Origin: Terriglobia bacterium
Lineage (GTDB): Bacteria > Acidobacteriota > Terriglobia > Bryobacterales > Bryobacteraceae
Length of the DNA: 64,000 bases
Assembly (NCBI GenBank): GCA_021325235.1
Contig: JAJPHN010000032.1
Coordinates: 1 to 64,000, forward strand
Direction: 5' to 3'
Numbering within the stretch: position 1 is the first letter of the stretch; each line of letters starts with the position of its first letter. Made by a program: the position numbers and the translations under genes. The notes under the pieces were generated by a model, which was not told the origin of the DNA, did not search any database, and worked only from the letters and a program-made list of their open reading frames with translations. Shown in pieces: positions 17,152-25,767 of this stretch.

Positions 17152-19377
17152 ATGCGCGAAATTTACTTCCAGGCAGCAGTCAACTACGACGACGCGCTCT
17201 GGCGAGCGGCAGCTGAATCCGCAGTGGATTCGAGCTATTGGGACATCTTCGGCCGCCAGCATCACGCGAGCCGCGAGACGCTGCAGGCGATACTCGGTGC
17301 GCTTGGCTGGAATACGAGCAGTTTCGAGGCAATCGAGTCGGAGCGTCGAAACCGGTTTGAGGCGGCGCTTGATGCCGGACTGGTTAAGACATCGGTGGTC
17401 AGTGAAAATGCGAAATCGCTGGTGCTGGCGGTGCCGGAGCACGGAGCGGGAACACTTGATTACGAGCTACGGCTGGAAGGCGGCGAACGGCTGGCCGGAT
17501 CGGTTGCTCTGTCGCAACTGAAACAGGCGGCGCGCGCTGTGTGTGGGCCGCGCAGCTGGCGTATGTTCGACCTTCCGCTGCCGGCGGAGCTTCCACTCGG
17601 CTATCACTCCATGACTGCCACATTGAATGGAAGCGCGCTCGATGGCGAAGTTCAGGTGATTGTGTGTCCGGATCGCACGTATTTGCCGCCGCAACTCGAG
17701 GGAGGCGGGCGCACGGCGGGATTCAATGTGGCGCTCTATGGGTTACGTTCGTCGCACAACTGGGGCGCGGGCGATTTTACGGATCTCAAGAAGCTGATCG
17801 ACTGGGCGGCGGACGAGATCGGGTTCAGCTTCATCGGTTTGAATCCGCTGCATGCGCTCCACAACCGGACGCCGTACAATGCGAGTCCGTATCTGCCGCT
17901 CTCGATGTACTACAAGAATCTGCTTTACATCGACATCGAAGCGGTTCCGGAGTTTCAGGATTCGCGCTGCGCGCAGGGGCTGCGGAAATCGACGCGGATT
18001 GACCAGCACATCGGCGAACTGCGCCGTTCCGAGCTGGTTGCATACGCGGAAGTGGACCGGCTCAAGCGGCGCTTTCTCAAGTTGCTGTACCGGCATTTCC
18101 GGCGCAGCGCGAATGCCGAACGGAAACAGCGATTTGCGGAATATTGCGAGCGCGAAGGCGATCAGCTCGAAAAGTTTGCGCTGTACTGCGCGCTCGACGA
18201 GCGGCTGCATAAGCAAAACCGGGACTGGTGGACATGGCGGGACTGGCCGGCGCCGTACCAGCGCCCGGATTCGGAAGAGACGAAAGCATTCGCGCGCGAG
18301 AACCCACGGCTGATCGAATACTACAAGTACATTCAGTTCGTTATTGAAGAACAGCTGGCGGCAGCTCAGCAGCATGCGCTCGCGCGCGGTATGAGTATCG
18401 GTTTGTACCACGATCTGGCGGTTGCGACCGATAACTGCGGCTCGGATCTCTGGGCGTATCCGCGGCATTACGTGAAGGGTTGCCGGGTCGGCGCACCGCC
18501 GGACGATTTTTCGCCGCAAGGGCAGGACTGGGGTTTTCCTCCGCCGAACAAAGAAACGCACCGGGAGGAAGGATACCGGCTGTTTCGCGAGAGCATTCGC
18601 AAGATCGTGCGGCATGGCGGGGCGCTGCGGCTGGATCATGTGATGCGGCTCTATCGCCTGTTCTGGGTGCCGGAAGGAATGACGCCCGTCCGCGGGGCCT
18701 ACGTGCGCGACTATGCGACCGAGCTGATGCATGTGCTGGCGCTCGAAAGCGTGCGCAGCCGGAACATTATCATCGGCGAGGATCTGGGGACGGTGACGGA
18801 CGAGATGCGGGAGTTGTTCACGCGCTTCGGCATTCTGAGTTACCGGCTGTTTCCTTTCGAGAAGAATTACCAGACGGGCGAATTCAAGGCGAGCCGGGAA
18901 TATCCGCGGCAGGCACTCGTCTCGGCCTCGACACACGATCTGCCGACGATGGCTGGCTTCTGGGAGCATCGCGATATTCAGGCGCGGCGGGAAGCGGGAG
19001 TGCTCGACGAATCGGGAGCGCAGCATGCGGATTGCGAGCGGCGGCGGGAGAAGCAGCGGATGCTCGATACGCTCGCCAGCGAGGGATTGCTTCCGGCGCA
19101 CTATACGCGGCGGGCGGAGCAGCTTGACCATTTGGATGGAGAGCTGCATAACGCGGTGGTCGGGTTTCTGGCGAATGTGCCCTCGATGCTGCTGCTGATC
19201 AATCAGGAAGACTACACGAAAGAGAGCGAACAGCAGAATCTGCCCGGTACAACGGCGCAGTATCCGAACTGGCAGCGCAAGATGCGAGTGAGCGTGGAAG
19301 AGCTTCGCTCGAGCGAGGCCGAGCCTTACAACCGCATGATCCAGCACCATCTCCGGCGTACCGGGCGCGCGCGATAA
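17152..19377 (+). CDS. malQ: 4-alpha-glucanotransferase (GH77)
   Basis: A 741-residue amylomaltase that transfers alpha-1,4-glucan segments in maltodextrin or glycogen metabolism. GH77 core motifs are present: NPLHALHNRTPYNASPY, YHDLAVATDNCGSDLW, catalytic Asp in RLDHVMRL, acid Glu in GEDLGTV and Asp in STHDLPT. About 190 extra N-terminal residues carry a sugar-binding-like beta domain, as in long MalQ proteins. ATG 17152 was preferred over GTG 17146. No other glycogen genes are adjacent. Confidence 0.93.
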   Translation: MREIYFQAAVNYDDALWRAAAESAVDSSYWDIFGRQHHASRETLQAILGALGWNTSSFEAIESERRNRFEAALDAGLVKTSVVSENAKSLVLAVPEHGAGTLDYELRLEGGERLAGSVALSQLKQAARAVCGPRSWRMFDLPLPAELPLGYHSMTATLNGSALDGEVQVIVCPDRTYLPPQLEGGGRTAGFNVALYGLRSSHNWGAGDFTDLKKLIDWAADEIGFSFIGLNPLHALHNRTPYNASPYLPLSMYYKNLLYIDIEAVPEFQDSRCAQGLRKSTRIDQHIGELRRSELVAYAEVDRLKRRFLKLLYRHFRRSANAERKQRFAEYCEREGDQLEKFALYCALDERLHKQNRDWWTWRDWPAPYQRPDSEETKAFARENPRLIEYYKYIQFVIEEQLAAAQQHALARGMSIGLYHDLAVATDNCGSDLWAYPRHYVKGCRVGAPPDDFSPQGQDWGFPPPNKETHREEGYRLFRESIRKIVRHGGALRLDHVMRLYRLFWVPEGMTPVRGAYVRDYATELMHVLALESVRSRNIIIGEDLGTVTDEMRELFTRFGILSYRLFPFEKNYQTGEFKASREYPRQALVSASTHDLPTMAGFWEHRDIQARREAGVLDESGAQHADCERRREKQRMLDTLASEGLLPAHYTRRAEQLDHLDGELHNAVVGFLANVPSMLLLINQEDYTKESEQQNLPGTTAQYPNWQRKMRVSVEELRSSEAEPYNRMIQHHLRRTGRAR

Positions 19378-19380
19378 GTT

Positions 19381-19791
19381 TCACGAACCGTTGTGCTGTT
19401 TCATGAGCCGGGCCAGCTCTTCGCGCTCGCGGCAGTCGACTTCAGCAAAGAAGCGGGCCTGTTGAAATTGATGATGCGCGATGGCGTACTCCATGCGGCG
19501 CAGATTAGCTTTGATGCGTAGCTCAGCGCTTTCCAGACCCGTAAGTGCCCCGCCTTGGGAACTGGCGGCTTGGGGGGTGTAGTGCTTGTGGGCCAAGGCG
19601 CGGAGCCATTCTCGTGCGGATCCGCCCAGCAGCCCGGCGATTTCACAGAGGAGGAAGTGCACGTAGTCCAACCTGCCGCGTTCGCGCGCGTGTTGTGCCG
19701 CCTGCTCGAAGACGCGCGCCATCTCCTGGCCGTAGATGGCACGGTGAGAGCGCGGGTAAAGGCGCAGTAACGACCGCCATGCTCGTAACAT
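19381..19791 (-). CDS. Hypothetical protein co-encoded with PadR
   Basis: A 136-residue protein. The N-terminus (LYPRSHRAIYGQEMARVFEQ) resembles the prefix segment seen on permeases encoded next to PadR regulators in acidobacteria, but no permease domain follows. The C-terminus is helical and charged. An AAGGAGG site sits within the end of padR and the ATG directly follows its stop. It could be a stand-alone prefix-like partner of PadR. Function unknown. Confidence 0.6.
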   Translation of the reverse strand: MLRAWRSLLRLYPRSHRAIYGQEMARVFEQAAQHARERGRLDYVHFLLCEIAGLLGGSAREWLRALAHKHYTPQAASSQGGALTGLESAELRIKANLRRMEYAIAHHQFQQARFFAEVDCREREELARLMKQHNGS

Positions 19792-20127
19792 TTACGCCTC
19801 CTTCCAGGCGAGCCTGGCCGCGGCGGCTCGAGTCAGCTGCTTCATCCGATCCAGCTCCGTGCGCAAACTCTTCAGACCGGTGCGGGTGAGCCGATAGGCC
19901 TGCTTATCGCGCGACGTGTCGGGCTGATCGAAGCGTTCGATCCAACCAGCCTCGAGTAGCCGGTGCAGCGCGCCGTAAAGGGTGCCAGTACTTAGCCGGA
20001 CGCGGCCCGCGCTCAGTTGTTCGATGTCCTTCATCAGTGCGTAGCCGTGCCGGGGCTCAGCGGCCAAGCTCAGAAGAATAAGCAGGACGGGCTCGGTGAG
20101 GGGCTCCTGCGCTATGACACGTCGCAT
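19792..20127 (-). CDS. PadR family transcriptional regulator
   Basis: A 111-residue winged-helix regulator. LTEPVLLILLSLAAEPRHGYALM is the family N-terminus, STGTLYGALHRLLEAGWI the recognition helix and wing, and YRLTRTGLKSL the wing end. The short C-terminal helix suggests a PadR-s2 type dimer. Repeats over the start codon could be its own operator. PadR genes usually control an adjacent membrane or export function, but here only the 136-residue partner follows. Confidence 0.9.
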   Translation of the reverse strand: MRRVIAQEPLTEPVLLILLSLAAEPRHGYALMKDIEQLSAGRVRLSTGTLYGALHRLLEAGWIERFDQPDTSRDKQAYRLTRTGLKSLRTELDRMKQLTRAAAARLAWKEA

Positions 20128-20162
20128 AACGACATGTTATGACACGACGCGTCGCGCGTCAA
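20113..20162 (-). promoter_or_regulatory. Putative padR promoter with repeat operators
   Basis: On the minus strand a TTGACG box (20162-20157) is followed after 16 nt by ATAACA (20140-20135), a weak sigma-70-like pair. The region holds the inverted repeat ATAAC/GTTAT (20126-20130 and 20136-20140), a central ACATGT (20132-20137) and two copies of TATGACACG (20113-20121 and 20138-20146) on the plus strand. The predicted +1 falls at or next to the ATG at 20127, so the message could be leaderless. Inference only. Confidence 0.4.
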
Positions 20163-20181
20163 CTCTTTTCGAAAGCTCATA

Positions 20182-20712
20182 ATGGAAGTAAGGGTGTTAA
20201 CCAAGCAACTGACAACGGATCTGGTGCAGATTCAACGGGCTGGGGAGAAGCAGCGCTCCGAAAATCAACGCTTCCGGCAATGGTTGCGGCGGCGGAATTT
20301 TGCCGAGCAGCGGCTGAAGGCGATTGCGCAGGAAGTGGAAGAAGCGGTCGATTGCACGGCCTGCGGCAATTGCTGCCGGGTGGCGACGACGCAGATCAGC
20401 GAACGGGACGCCGAGCGGCTGGCGCGCTATCTGGGGATGCGGCTGGCTGAGTTCCTGCGGGATTACACGGTTGAATCCGCCGAAGAGGGCCGTATTCTCA
20501 AGCGCAATGAAAACGGCTGTGTGTTTCTCGAAGGAAATACCTGTTCCGTGTATGACGCGCGCCCGAATACGTGCGAGTTGTTTCCGCATATGGTGAAAGG
20601 GAACGGATCGCTGGTGAGCCGGATGTGGCACATGCCGGACCGGGCGGTGTATTGCCCGATTGTGTTCAACACGCTGGCCGAGTGGAAGCGGGAGACCGGT
20701 TTCGAGAAATGA
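20182..20712 (+). CDS. YkgJ family cysteine cluster protein
   Basis: A 176-residue protein with a coiled N-terminus and the YkgJ/FliB-type metal-binding cluster: Cys58, Cys61, Cys64 and Cys65 (CTACGNCC), then Cys113, Cys121, Cys131 and Cys158. The cluster probably binds zinc or an iron-sulfur centre, and the exact role is unknown for the family. The stop overlaps the rmuC start (ATGA). Confidence 0.85.
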   Translation: MEVRVLTKQLTTDLVQIQRAGEKQRSENQRFRQWLRRRNFAEQRLKAIAQEVEEAVDCTACGNCCRVATTQISERDAERLARYLGMRLAEFLRDYTVESAEEGRILKRNENGCVFLEGNTCSVYDARPNTCELFPHMVKGNGSLVSRMWHMPDRAVYCPIVFNTLAEWKRETGFEK

Positions 20713-21974
20713 CGGCCCTGATCGTTTTCCTGCTGCTTTGCCTGTTCGGAGCAGTGGGATTGTCCGCGTACTTGCTGGCGGATGGAAAGCGCTGGAAGAG
20801 AGCGGCTGAAAGTCTGGGGTCTGAGAACCAGCAGCTGCGCTCGGAAGTTGAAAGCGCGCGCGAATCGGCGATACGGCATGAGAGCGAACTGGCGAAGGTG
20901 CGCGAAATCGCGGATGTGCAGCTGAAGGCGTTGAACCAGGCACATGCGCAGCTGGAGGACCGGTTTCGCGCGCTTGCCGCGGATGTGCTGCAGAACAACA
21001 GCCAGATGCTGCTCGACCGCAGCCGGGAACAGTTTGAGCATTTGGTGGAGCCGGTGAACCAGTCGCTGCAGCGGTTCGAAGCGCAGGTGCAGAATCTGGA
21101 GCAGGCGCGCGCCGAGGCGTATGGAAGCATAACGGCGCAGGTGCAAGCGCTCACAAATTTGCAGGAACGCGTGCGCGAATCAACCGAGCAACTCAAGACG
21201 GCGCTTCGGTCGCCCATACAGCGAGGCCGCTGGGGAGAGATTCAGTTGCGGCGTGTGGTGGAGCTGGCCGGTATGCTCGAGCACTGCGATTTTGCCGAGC
21301 AGGAGACGCTGTTCGGGGAGCGGCGCCAGCGTCCCGATCTGATTGTGAATCTGCCGAACGGCTGCCAGGTTGTGGTCGATTCCAAGGTTTCGCTGGAAGG
21401 TTACCTACGGGCGATTGAGACCACCGATGAAGCGAGCCGGATGCAGCATCTGGCGGATCATGCGCGGCAGGTTCGAACGCATGTGAAATCGCTGGCCGAC
21501 AAGGCGTACTGGCAGCAGCTGCCGGGCTCGCCCGAATTTGTAGTGGCGTTTTTGCCGCTGGAATCGCTATTCAGCGCGGCGCTCGAGACCGACCCGGAAC
21601 TGCTGTCGTTCGCAGCGAAAAATCGAGTGGTGATCGCGAGTCCTATTACCCTTATTACGCTACTGCTGACCATCGCACACGGCTGGCACCAGCAACGGCT
21701 GGCGGACAACCTGAAGGCGGTGGCGGCGACGGGCGCGGAGCTTTACGAGCGGCTTCTTGCGATGGGTGAAAACTTCAGCAAACTGGGCGACGTAATCGAA
21801 AAAACCGTAACGGCGTACAACTCGGCGATGCACTCCCTCGAAAAACGCGTGCTGGTTTCGGCGAGGCGTTTGAAGACGCTGCATTCGCAGAATGCGGGCG
21901 AGATCGGGCAAATTGAGCCGATTGAGCTATCGACGCGTGCGCTTGCGTGGCGAGGATCGCAGGGCGAGAGCTGA
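20709..21974 (+). CDS. rmuC: DNA recombination protein RmuC
   Basis: A 421-residue RmuC, a predicted nuclease that limits recombination at inverted repeats. Order: N-terminal membrane helix (3-20), coiled coil (about 30-160), then the RmuC catalytic domain with RGRWGEIQLRRVVELAGM, RPDLIVNLPNG and VVDSKVSLEGY, the last two carrying the PD-(D/E)xK-like acidic and lysine residues. The start is the ATG overlapping the upstream stop. Confidence 0.93.
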   Translation: MTALIVFLLLCLFGAVGLSAYLLADGKRWKRAAESLGSENQQLRSEVESARESAIRHESELAKVREIADVQLKALNQAHAQLEDRFRALAADVLQNNSQMLLDRSREQFEHLVEPVNQSLQRFEAQVQNLEQARAEAYGSITAQVQALTNLQERVRESTEQLKTALRSPIQRGRWGEIQLRRVVELAGMLEHCDFAEQETLFGERRQRPDLIVNLPNGCQVVVDSKVSLEGYLRAIETTDEASRMQHLADHARQVRTHVKSLADKAYWQQLPGSPEFVVAFLPLESLFSAALETDPELLSFAAKNRVVIASPITLITLLLTIAHGWHQQRLADNLKAVAATGAELYERLLAMGENFSKLGDVIEKTVTAYNSAMHSLEKRVLVSARRLKTLHSQNAGEIGQIEPIELSTRALAWRGSQGES

Positions 21975-22182
21975 TCTGCGCGTTTTGGCTGACAAATTGC
22001 TCTGTGAAGAGTAGCAGTGAAGAGCTAATGCTGCCAAAGTTGGATCGGCTGAAACATTTTTCGGTAATTTGTCTTAAACTGGTCTTACTGCCGGTACGGC
22101 AACTTCTGCCGGTCGCGTAGCGTCTTTGAAATAGAGGTGAAAAGGTTCGACCTGGTTGTCGATAGGAACAGCGAGGCTGCTT

Positions 22183-22815
22183 ATGGACATCGTTGGTGAC
22201 AGGAAATTCGTCGAGGTGCCTGGCGGAAAAACGCACGAGTTACCGCCGCTGCTGGTCAAGACTGTGCCGGATGTGAAGCGCGTCGACAAGATGATGAGCA
22301 TTGCTGCCGAAATCATCGACCAGGAGGAGATGATTCAGCCTGTCGCGGTGGAGGGGCTGGCCGCCGAGGACATTATGGAACGGCGCCGGATGGATCTGGC
22401 GCTGAACCTGGTGGACCAATATCTTGGGCTGCTGAGCCACTGGCACTGGGGCGATGCGATCGTCGAATGGATCCGGCAGTGCGAGATCACCTTCGGCGCG
22501 CGCCTGGAACTGCGCAATCTGCTACGGAGCGATCTGTGGCCGCACGCCGGCCGCAGCAGTTTTGTTACGCTGCTGACCGATAAAGCGGTGCCAACCAGCG
22601 GGGTGGAACTGCAGAAAGCCGTGGGACTGCGGCTGGCCTTTCGCCAGATGCCTCCGATTCGCTGCTGTTCGGACCAGTTTTTGTTTTATCTGAACAATTC
22701 CGTGGCGCAGACGGCGTACAGCACCTGGCTGAATATGACGCCGAACCCGATTTCCTCGCTGCCCCCGGAGCGCTTCAATTTCGAAGTGGTGAATATGTCG
22801 CTGGACGTTCACTAG
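22183..22815 (+). CDS. Hypothetical protein
   Basis: A 210-residue soluble protein with no signal or membrane segment and no domain I recognise. The ATG at 22183 has a GAGG site 7 nt upstream. The 208 bp before it contain AT-richer sequence with TGCCG/CGGCA repeats and could carry its promoter. The middle is helical (residues 40-110) and includes LSHWHWGDAIVEWIRQ. Codon use looks like its neighbours. Confidence 0.55.
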   Translation: MDIVGDRKFVEVPGGKTHELPPLLVKTVPDVKRVDKMMSIAAEIIDQEEMIQPVAVEGLAAEDIMERRRMDLALNLVDQYLGLLSHWHWGDAIVEWIRQCEITFGARLELRNLLRSDLWPHAGRSSFVTLLTDKAVPTSGVELQKAVGLRLAFRQMPPIRCCSDQFLFYLNNSVAQTAYSTWLNMTPNPISSLPPERFNFEVVNMSLDVH

Positions 22816-22845
22816 ACCGTTCCGCGCCAGACCATCACGAGAAGC

Positions 22846-23121
22846 TCAGCTTTGCCCGGCAACTTTGGAATGTTCGCCGAGCAGCGCGCCGCGGATCAGC
22901 GCGAGATCGTTGAGAATGCGCCGGCTCTTCTGCACGTGCAGAGCGAGCTGCCTGGTTTTGTAAACGGCTAACGAGAGACCGCTGGCGGTGCGTTCGTTGG
23001 CTGCCTGCTGCCTTTGCTCTTCCAGTTCGGCGGAGGCTTCGTGGATGGTCCCCTCGAGCAACTCCATGAATTCGAGAGCGCTCTCAATGGAGTCGAAGGG
23101 CCGTTGCAGTTCTTTGCTCAT
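22846..23121 (-). CDS. Small helical hypothetical protein
   Basis: A 91-residue, nearly all-helical protein (FDSIESALEFMELLEGTIHE, then a charged coiled stretch and LNDLALIRGALLGE). Not recognised. Convergent with the previous gene, and it lies downstream of tRNA-Val on the same strand. Confidence 0.5.
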   Translation of the reverse strand: MSKELQRPFDSIESALEFMELLEGTIHEASAELEEQRQQAANERTASGLSLAVYKTRQLALHVQKSRRILNDLALIRGALLGEHSKVAGQS

Positions 23122-23272
23122 CCCAAACCGCCCTTGGTTCGGTCCGGATTACGATCCAAGGCCATGGTGTTCATATAGTGACAGTGATTTCGCGGCGGGT
23201 CTGATCTCGGGGAAAGCTTCTAAGAAAATGCCGTTGCCCGGTTTGCCAGTGGAACAGGCAAGTGTTGATTAC

Positions 23273-23349
23273 TGGTGGGCGCGACAGGACTCGAACCTGT
23301 GACCTCCTGCGTGTGAAGCAGGCGCTCTAACCAACTGAGCTACGCGCCC
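23273..23349 (-). tRNA. tRNA-Val (anticodon CAC)
   Basis: A full cloverleaf on the minus strand: 7-bp acceptor GGGCGCG/CGCGCCC, D-arm GCTC/GAGC, anticodon stem CCTGC/GCAGG with loop TTCACAC, 5-nt variable loop AGGTC, T-arm ACAGG/CCTGT with loop TTCGAGT. Discriminator A and an encoded CCA end at 23273. Total 77 nt. It lies 28 nt after the histidine kinase stop. Confidence 0.97.
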
Positions 23350-23377
23350 GCTCACGAGGCGCTTTCTTGATTCTAAA

Positions 23378-24478
23378 CTACGGCGCGCTCAGCTTGTTGG
23401 TACGCGGAAGAGTGAAGTAAAACGTCGACCCCTGGCCGGGTATGGAGTGAACCCACATGCGCCCTTCATAGCTTTCGACAATGCGTTTGCAAACGGCCAG
23501 ACCGAGCCCGGAACCTGCGATCTCGGGGCCGTGCAGGCGCCGCAATGGCAGAAAGATCTGCTGCTGATACTCGGGAGCGATGCCCAGGCCGTTATCGGCG
23601 ACTGATATGAGCCACTGATTCTCCTTCAGTTCCGCGCGAATGTCGATCTCCGGGGGGCGGGAACTGCGATATTTAAGCGCATTGTCGATCAAATTCTGGA
23701 ACAACTGGCGCAGGTGCGTTGGATTCGCTTCCACCACCGGCAGATCGCCCCAGGTAATTTGCGCGGCGCACTCTTCTTTCGGAATCCGGAGCGCTGCCAC
23801 CACTGCCTCTACCACGTCACCGAGCGAGACACTCGCGGCGGCTCCTTTGCCTCCGAATTCCGAGTAGTTGAGAAGGCCCGCGATGAGCGCTTCCATGTTA
23901 TTAGCGCCCTCGAGTACGAAGGCCAGAAAAGTATCGGCGGACTCGTCAAACTGGCCGCGATAGCGTTTTGCGAGCAACTGCGCGTAGCTCTTCATGGTGC
24001 GCAGCGGCGCTTGCAGATCGTGTGCGACGACGTGCGCAAATTCAGCCAGATCGTCGCGTGAACGCCGGAGAGCCTTCTCCGATTCGTGGCGCGCGGTGGC
24101 GTCCCGCATGATTTTGGTGAAGCCTACAACCTCGTCGTTCTCGCGAACGGCGTAGAGAGTTCCATCGACGAAAACGCGCGAGCCGTCCTTGCGCAGATGC
24201 CAGCGCACATCGGCCGACTTGCCGTAACGCGCGGCGGTCAGCATTTCGTTTTCGGGAGCGCGGGCTTTCCGGTCTTCCGGGACAAAGAGCTGTGCGAAGT
24301 TCTTGCCCACGAACTCGGTGCGGGTGTACTGAAGAATCGTGCCCACGCCGCTGTTCCAGTTCGCGATGACGCCGTCGGTGTCAATCAGAAAGAGGGCGTA
24401 GTCTTGCAGTTCCTCAACCTGCAGGCGATAGAGGCGCTCCAGAGCGGTTTCGGGCGTACTGCCAGTGTCGACTTTCAA
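23378..24478 (-). CDS. PAS domain sensor histidine kinase
   Basis: A 366-residue soluble kinase. A PAS domain (about 22-125, with the typical WNSGVGTILQYTRTEFVGKN) is followed by HisKA with His153 (VAHDLQAPLR), then HATPase with the N-box NLIDNALKYR, G1 DNGLGIAP and G2 GSGLGLAVCK. No membrane segment, so the signal is cytoplasmic. The TTG start overlaps the MFS stop (TTGA). No response regulator is adjacent. Confidence 0.9.
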   Translation of the reverse strand: MKVDTGSTPETALERLYRLQVEELQDYALFLIDTDGVIANWNSGVGTILQYTRTEFVGKNFAQLFVPEDRKARAPENEMLTAARYGKSADVRWHLRKDGSRVFVDGTLYAVRENDEVVGFTKIMRDATARHESEKALRRSRDDLAEFAHVVAHDLQAPLRTMKSYAQLLAKRYRGQFDESADTFLAFVLEGANNMEALIAGLLNYSEFGGKGAAASVSLGDVVEAVVAALRIPKEECAAQITWGDLPVVEANPTHLRQLFQNLIDNALKYRSSRPPEIDIRAELKENQWLISVADNGLGIAPEYQQQIFLPLRRLHGPEIAGSGLGLAVCKRIVESYEGRMWVHSIPGQGSTFYFTLPRTNKLSAP

Positions 24479-25767
24479 GCAAGCTCTTGCGGAAGACTCT
24501 CAGTATACGGCACTGGGTGCTCGTTCTGTAATGGAGATCTCAGCAGGTACCAGCAAAGCGCGGCCAGCACGGCGAAGAAGGAACCGGAGAGTAGTGCCCG
24601 AAACCAGCCGAAATGTGCGGCCAGGATCGGAACGGCGAGCGTGGAAACGACGCCGCCGAGATTACCGGCCAGATTCATGAGTCCGCTAACCGCTCCGGCA
24701 TGCTCCGGCGCGAAATCGATGGCGCTGGACCAGTAGGATGACTCGGTGCTGAAGAGCAGCCCAACACTGGCGGCGATGGCAGCGAGCGCGACTCCGATGC
24801 TGGCTGTTCCCGCGCCGACGAACATCAGGACCGAAGAGACGAACAAGCAGGAAGCAGCGACCGCGCGCCTGCCGCGCAAGGCTCCGATCCTGGCAGATAA
24901 GCTCCGGCTGAACGCGCCCAGAATGGGTACGGTGACCGAAGCGGTAATCCAGGGGAGGCTGGTGGCCCATCCGCTGTTCACGATGCTTAGATGGCGCACA
25001 TCGACCAGATATTTGAAAAGCCAATAAACAAAAATCGAGATGGCGTAGCAGTAGAGGAAGTAGCTGAGGCAAAGCAGAAGAACATTTTTCTGCAAGAGAA
25101 GCGTCCAGCGATTCGGTTGACGCGCAATCGACGAAGAATTGGGAATTGTTCGGTGTACTTCGTTCCGTGCGGCCTGCCACCAGAAAAACGCCAGCAGAAA
25201 TGGCAGGAGTGCGGTGAAGTAAAAAGCCGGCCGCCAGCCCAGGCGATTCATGATCTGGGCAACCAGCGGAGGTGCAAAGGCGGCGCCGAGCGTGGAACCG
25301 GTGAAGATCACGGCGTTGACGAACGCGTGATCGCGGGGCGGATACCAGTCGGAGACGGCGGTCATAGCGACCGGATAGGTCGAAGCTTCCTCTACTCCGT
25401 GCAGAAAACGGATGATGAGGACGGCGGCGAGGGATAGAGAGGCCGTTTGAATCAGCAGGCCGGGAACGAGACCAGTGAGCAGTGTGGTGACAGCCCAGCT
25501 GAGCCCCGAAATGGCGAGCACGAGACGCGCACCGTAGCGATCTCCGAACGCGCCGGCCGGCACCTGAAAGATCGTGTAGCCGGTGAGGAAGGCTGCGAAG
25601 ACGTAGCCCACCTGCAGATCGCTCCAATGCAGCTCGCGCGCCATGTATTGCTGCGCCACGCTGATGTTGGTGCGCAGAAGATAGCTGAGGAAGGCGAATC
25701 CCCAAAGAGAAAAAAGGACGGCGCGTGAGCCGCTGTGCGCTCGAGTTACCGGTTGGGGCGTGCTCAC
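24475..25767 (-). CDS. MFS transporter, anion:cation symporter-like
   Basis: A 430-residue, 12-helix major facilitator. The N-terminal pattern (YLLRTNISVAQQYMARELHW, then GYTIFQVPAGAFGDRYGAR) resembles the ACS family that carries organic anions such as hexuronates or tartrate, but the substrate is not readable. The GTG start overlaps the LssY_C stop (GTGA) and the stop overlaps the kinase start, so the three genes are tightly coupled. Confidence 0.88.
   Translation of the reverse strand: MSTPQPVTRAHSGSRAVLFSLWGFAFLSYLLRTNISVAQQYMARELHWSDLQVGYVFAAFLTGYTIFQVPAGAFGDRYGARLVLAISGLSWAVTTLLTGLVPGLLIQTASLSLAAVLIIRFLHGVEEASTYPVAMTAVSDWYPPRDHAFVNAVIFTGSTLGAAFAPPLVAQIMNRLGWRPAFYFTALLPFLLAFFWWQAARNEVHRTIPNSSSIARQPNRWTLLLQKNVLLLCLSYFLYCYAISIFVYWLFKYLVDVRHLSIVNSGWATSLPWITASVTVPILGAFSRSLSARIGALRGRRAVAASCLFVSSVLMFVGAGTASIGVALAAIAASVGLLFSTESSYWSSAIDFAPEHAGAVSGLMNLAGNLGGVVSTLAVPILAAHFGWFRALLSGSFFAVLAALCWYLLRSPLQNEHPVPYTESLPQELA

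Noticed and set aside
17743-19350. Long minus-strand ORF of 535 codons opposite malQ
   Set aside because: Shadow of a GC-rich gene; the sequence is Arg/His-rich with no domain, while malQ carries all GH77 motifs.
23195-23272. Intrinsic terminator after tRNA-Val
   Set aside because: TTGCC/GGCAA could pair on the minus strand, but the T-run lies about 15 nt away and the stem is weak.
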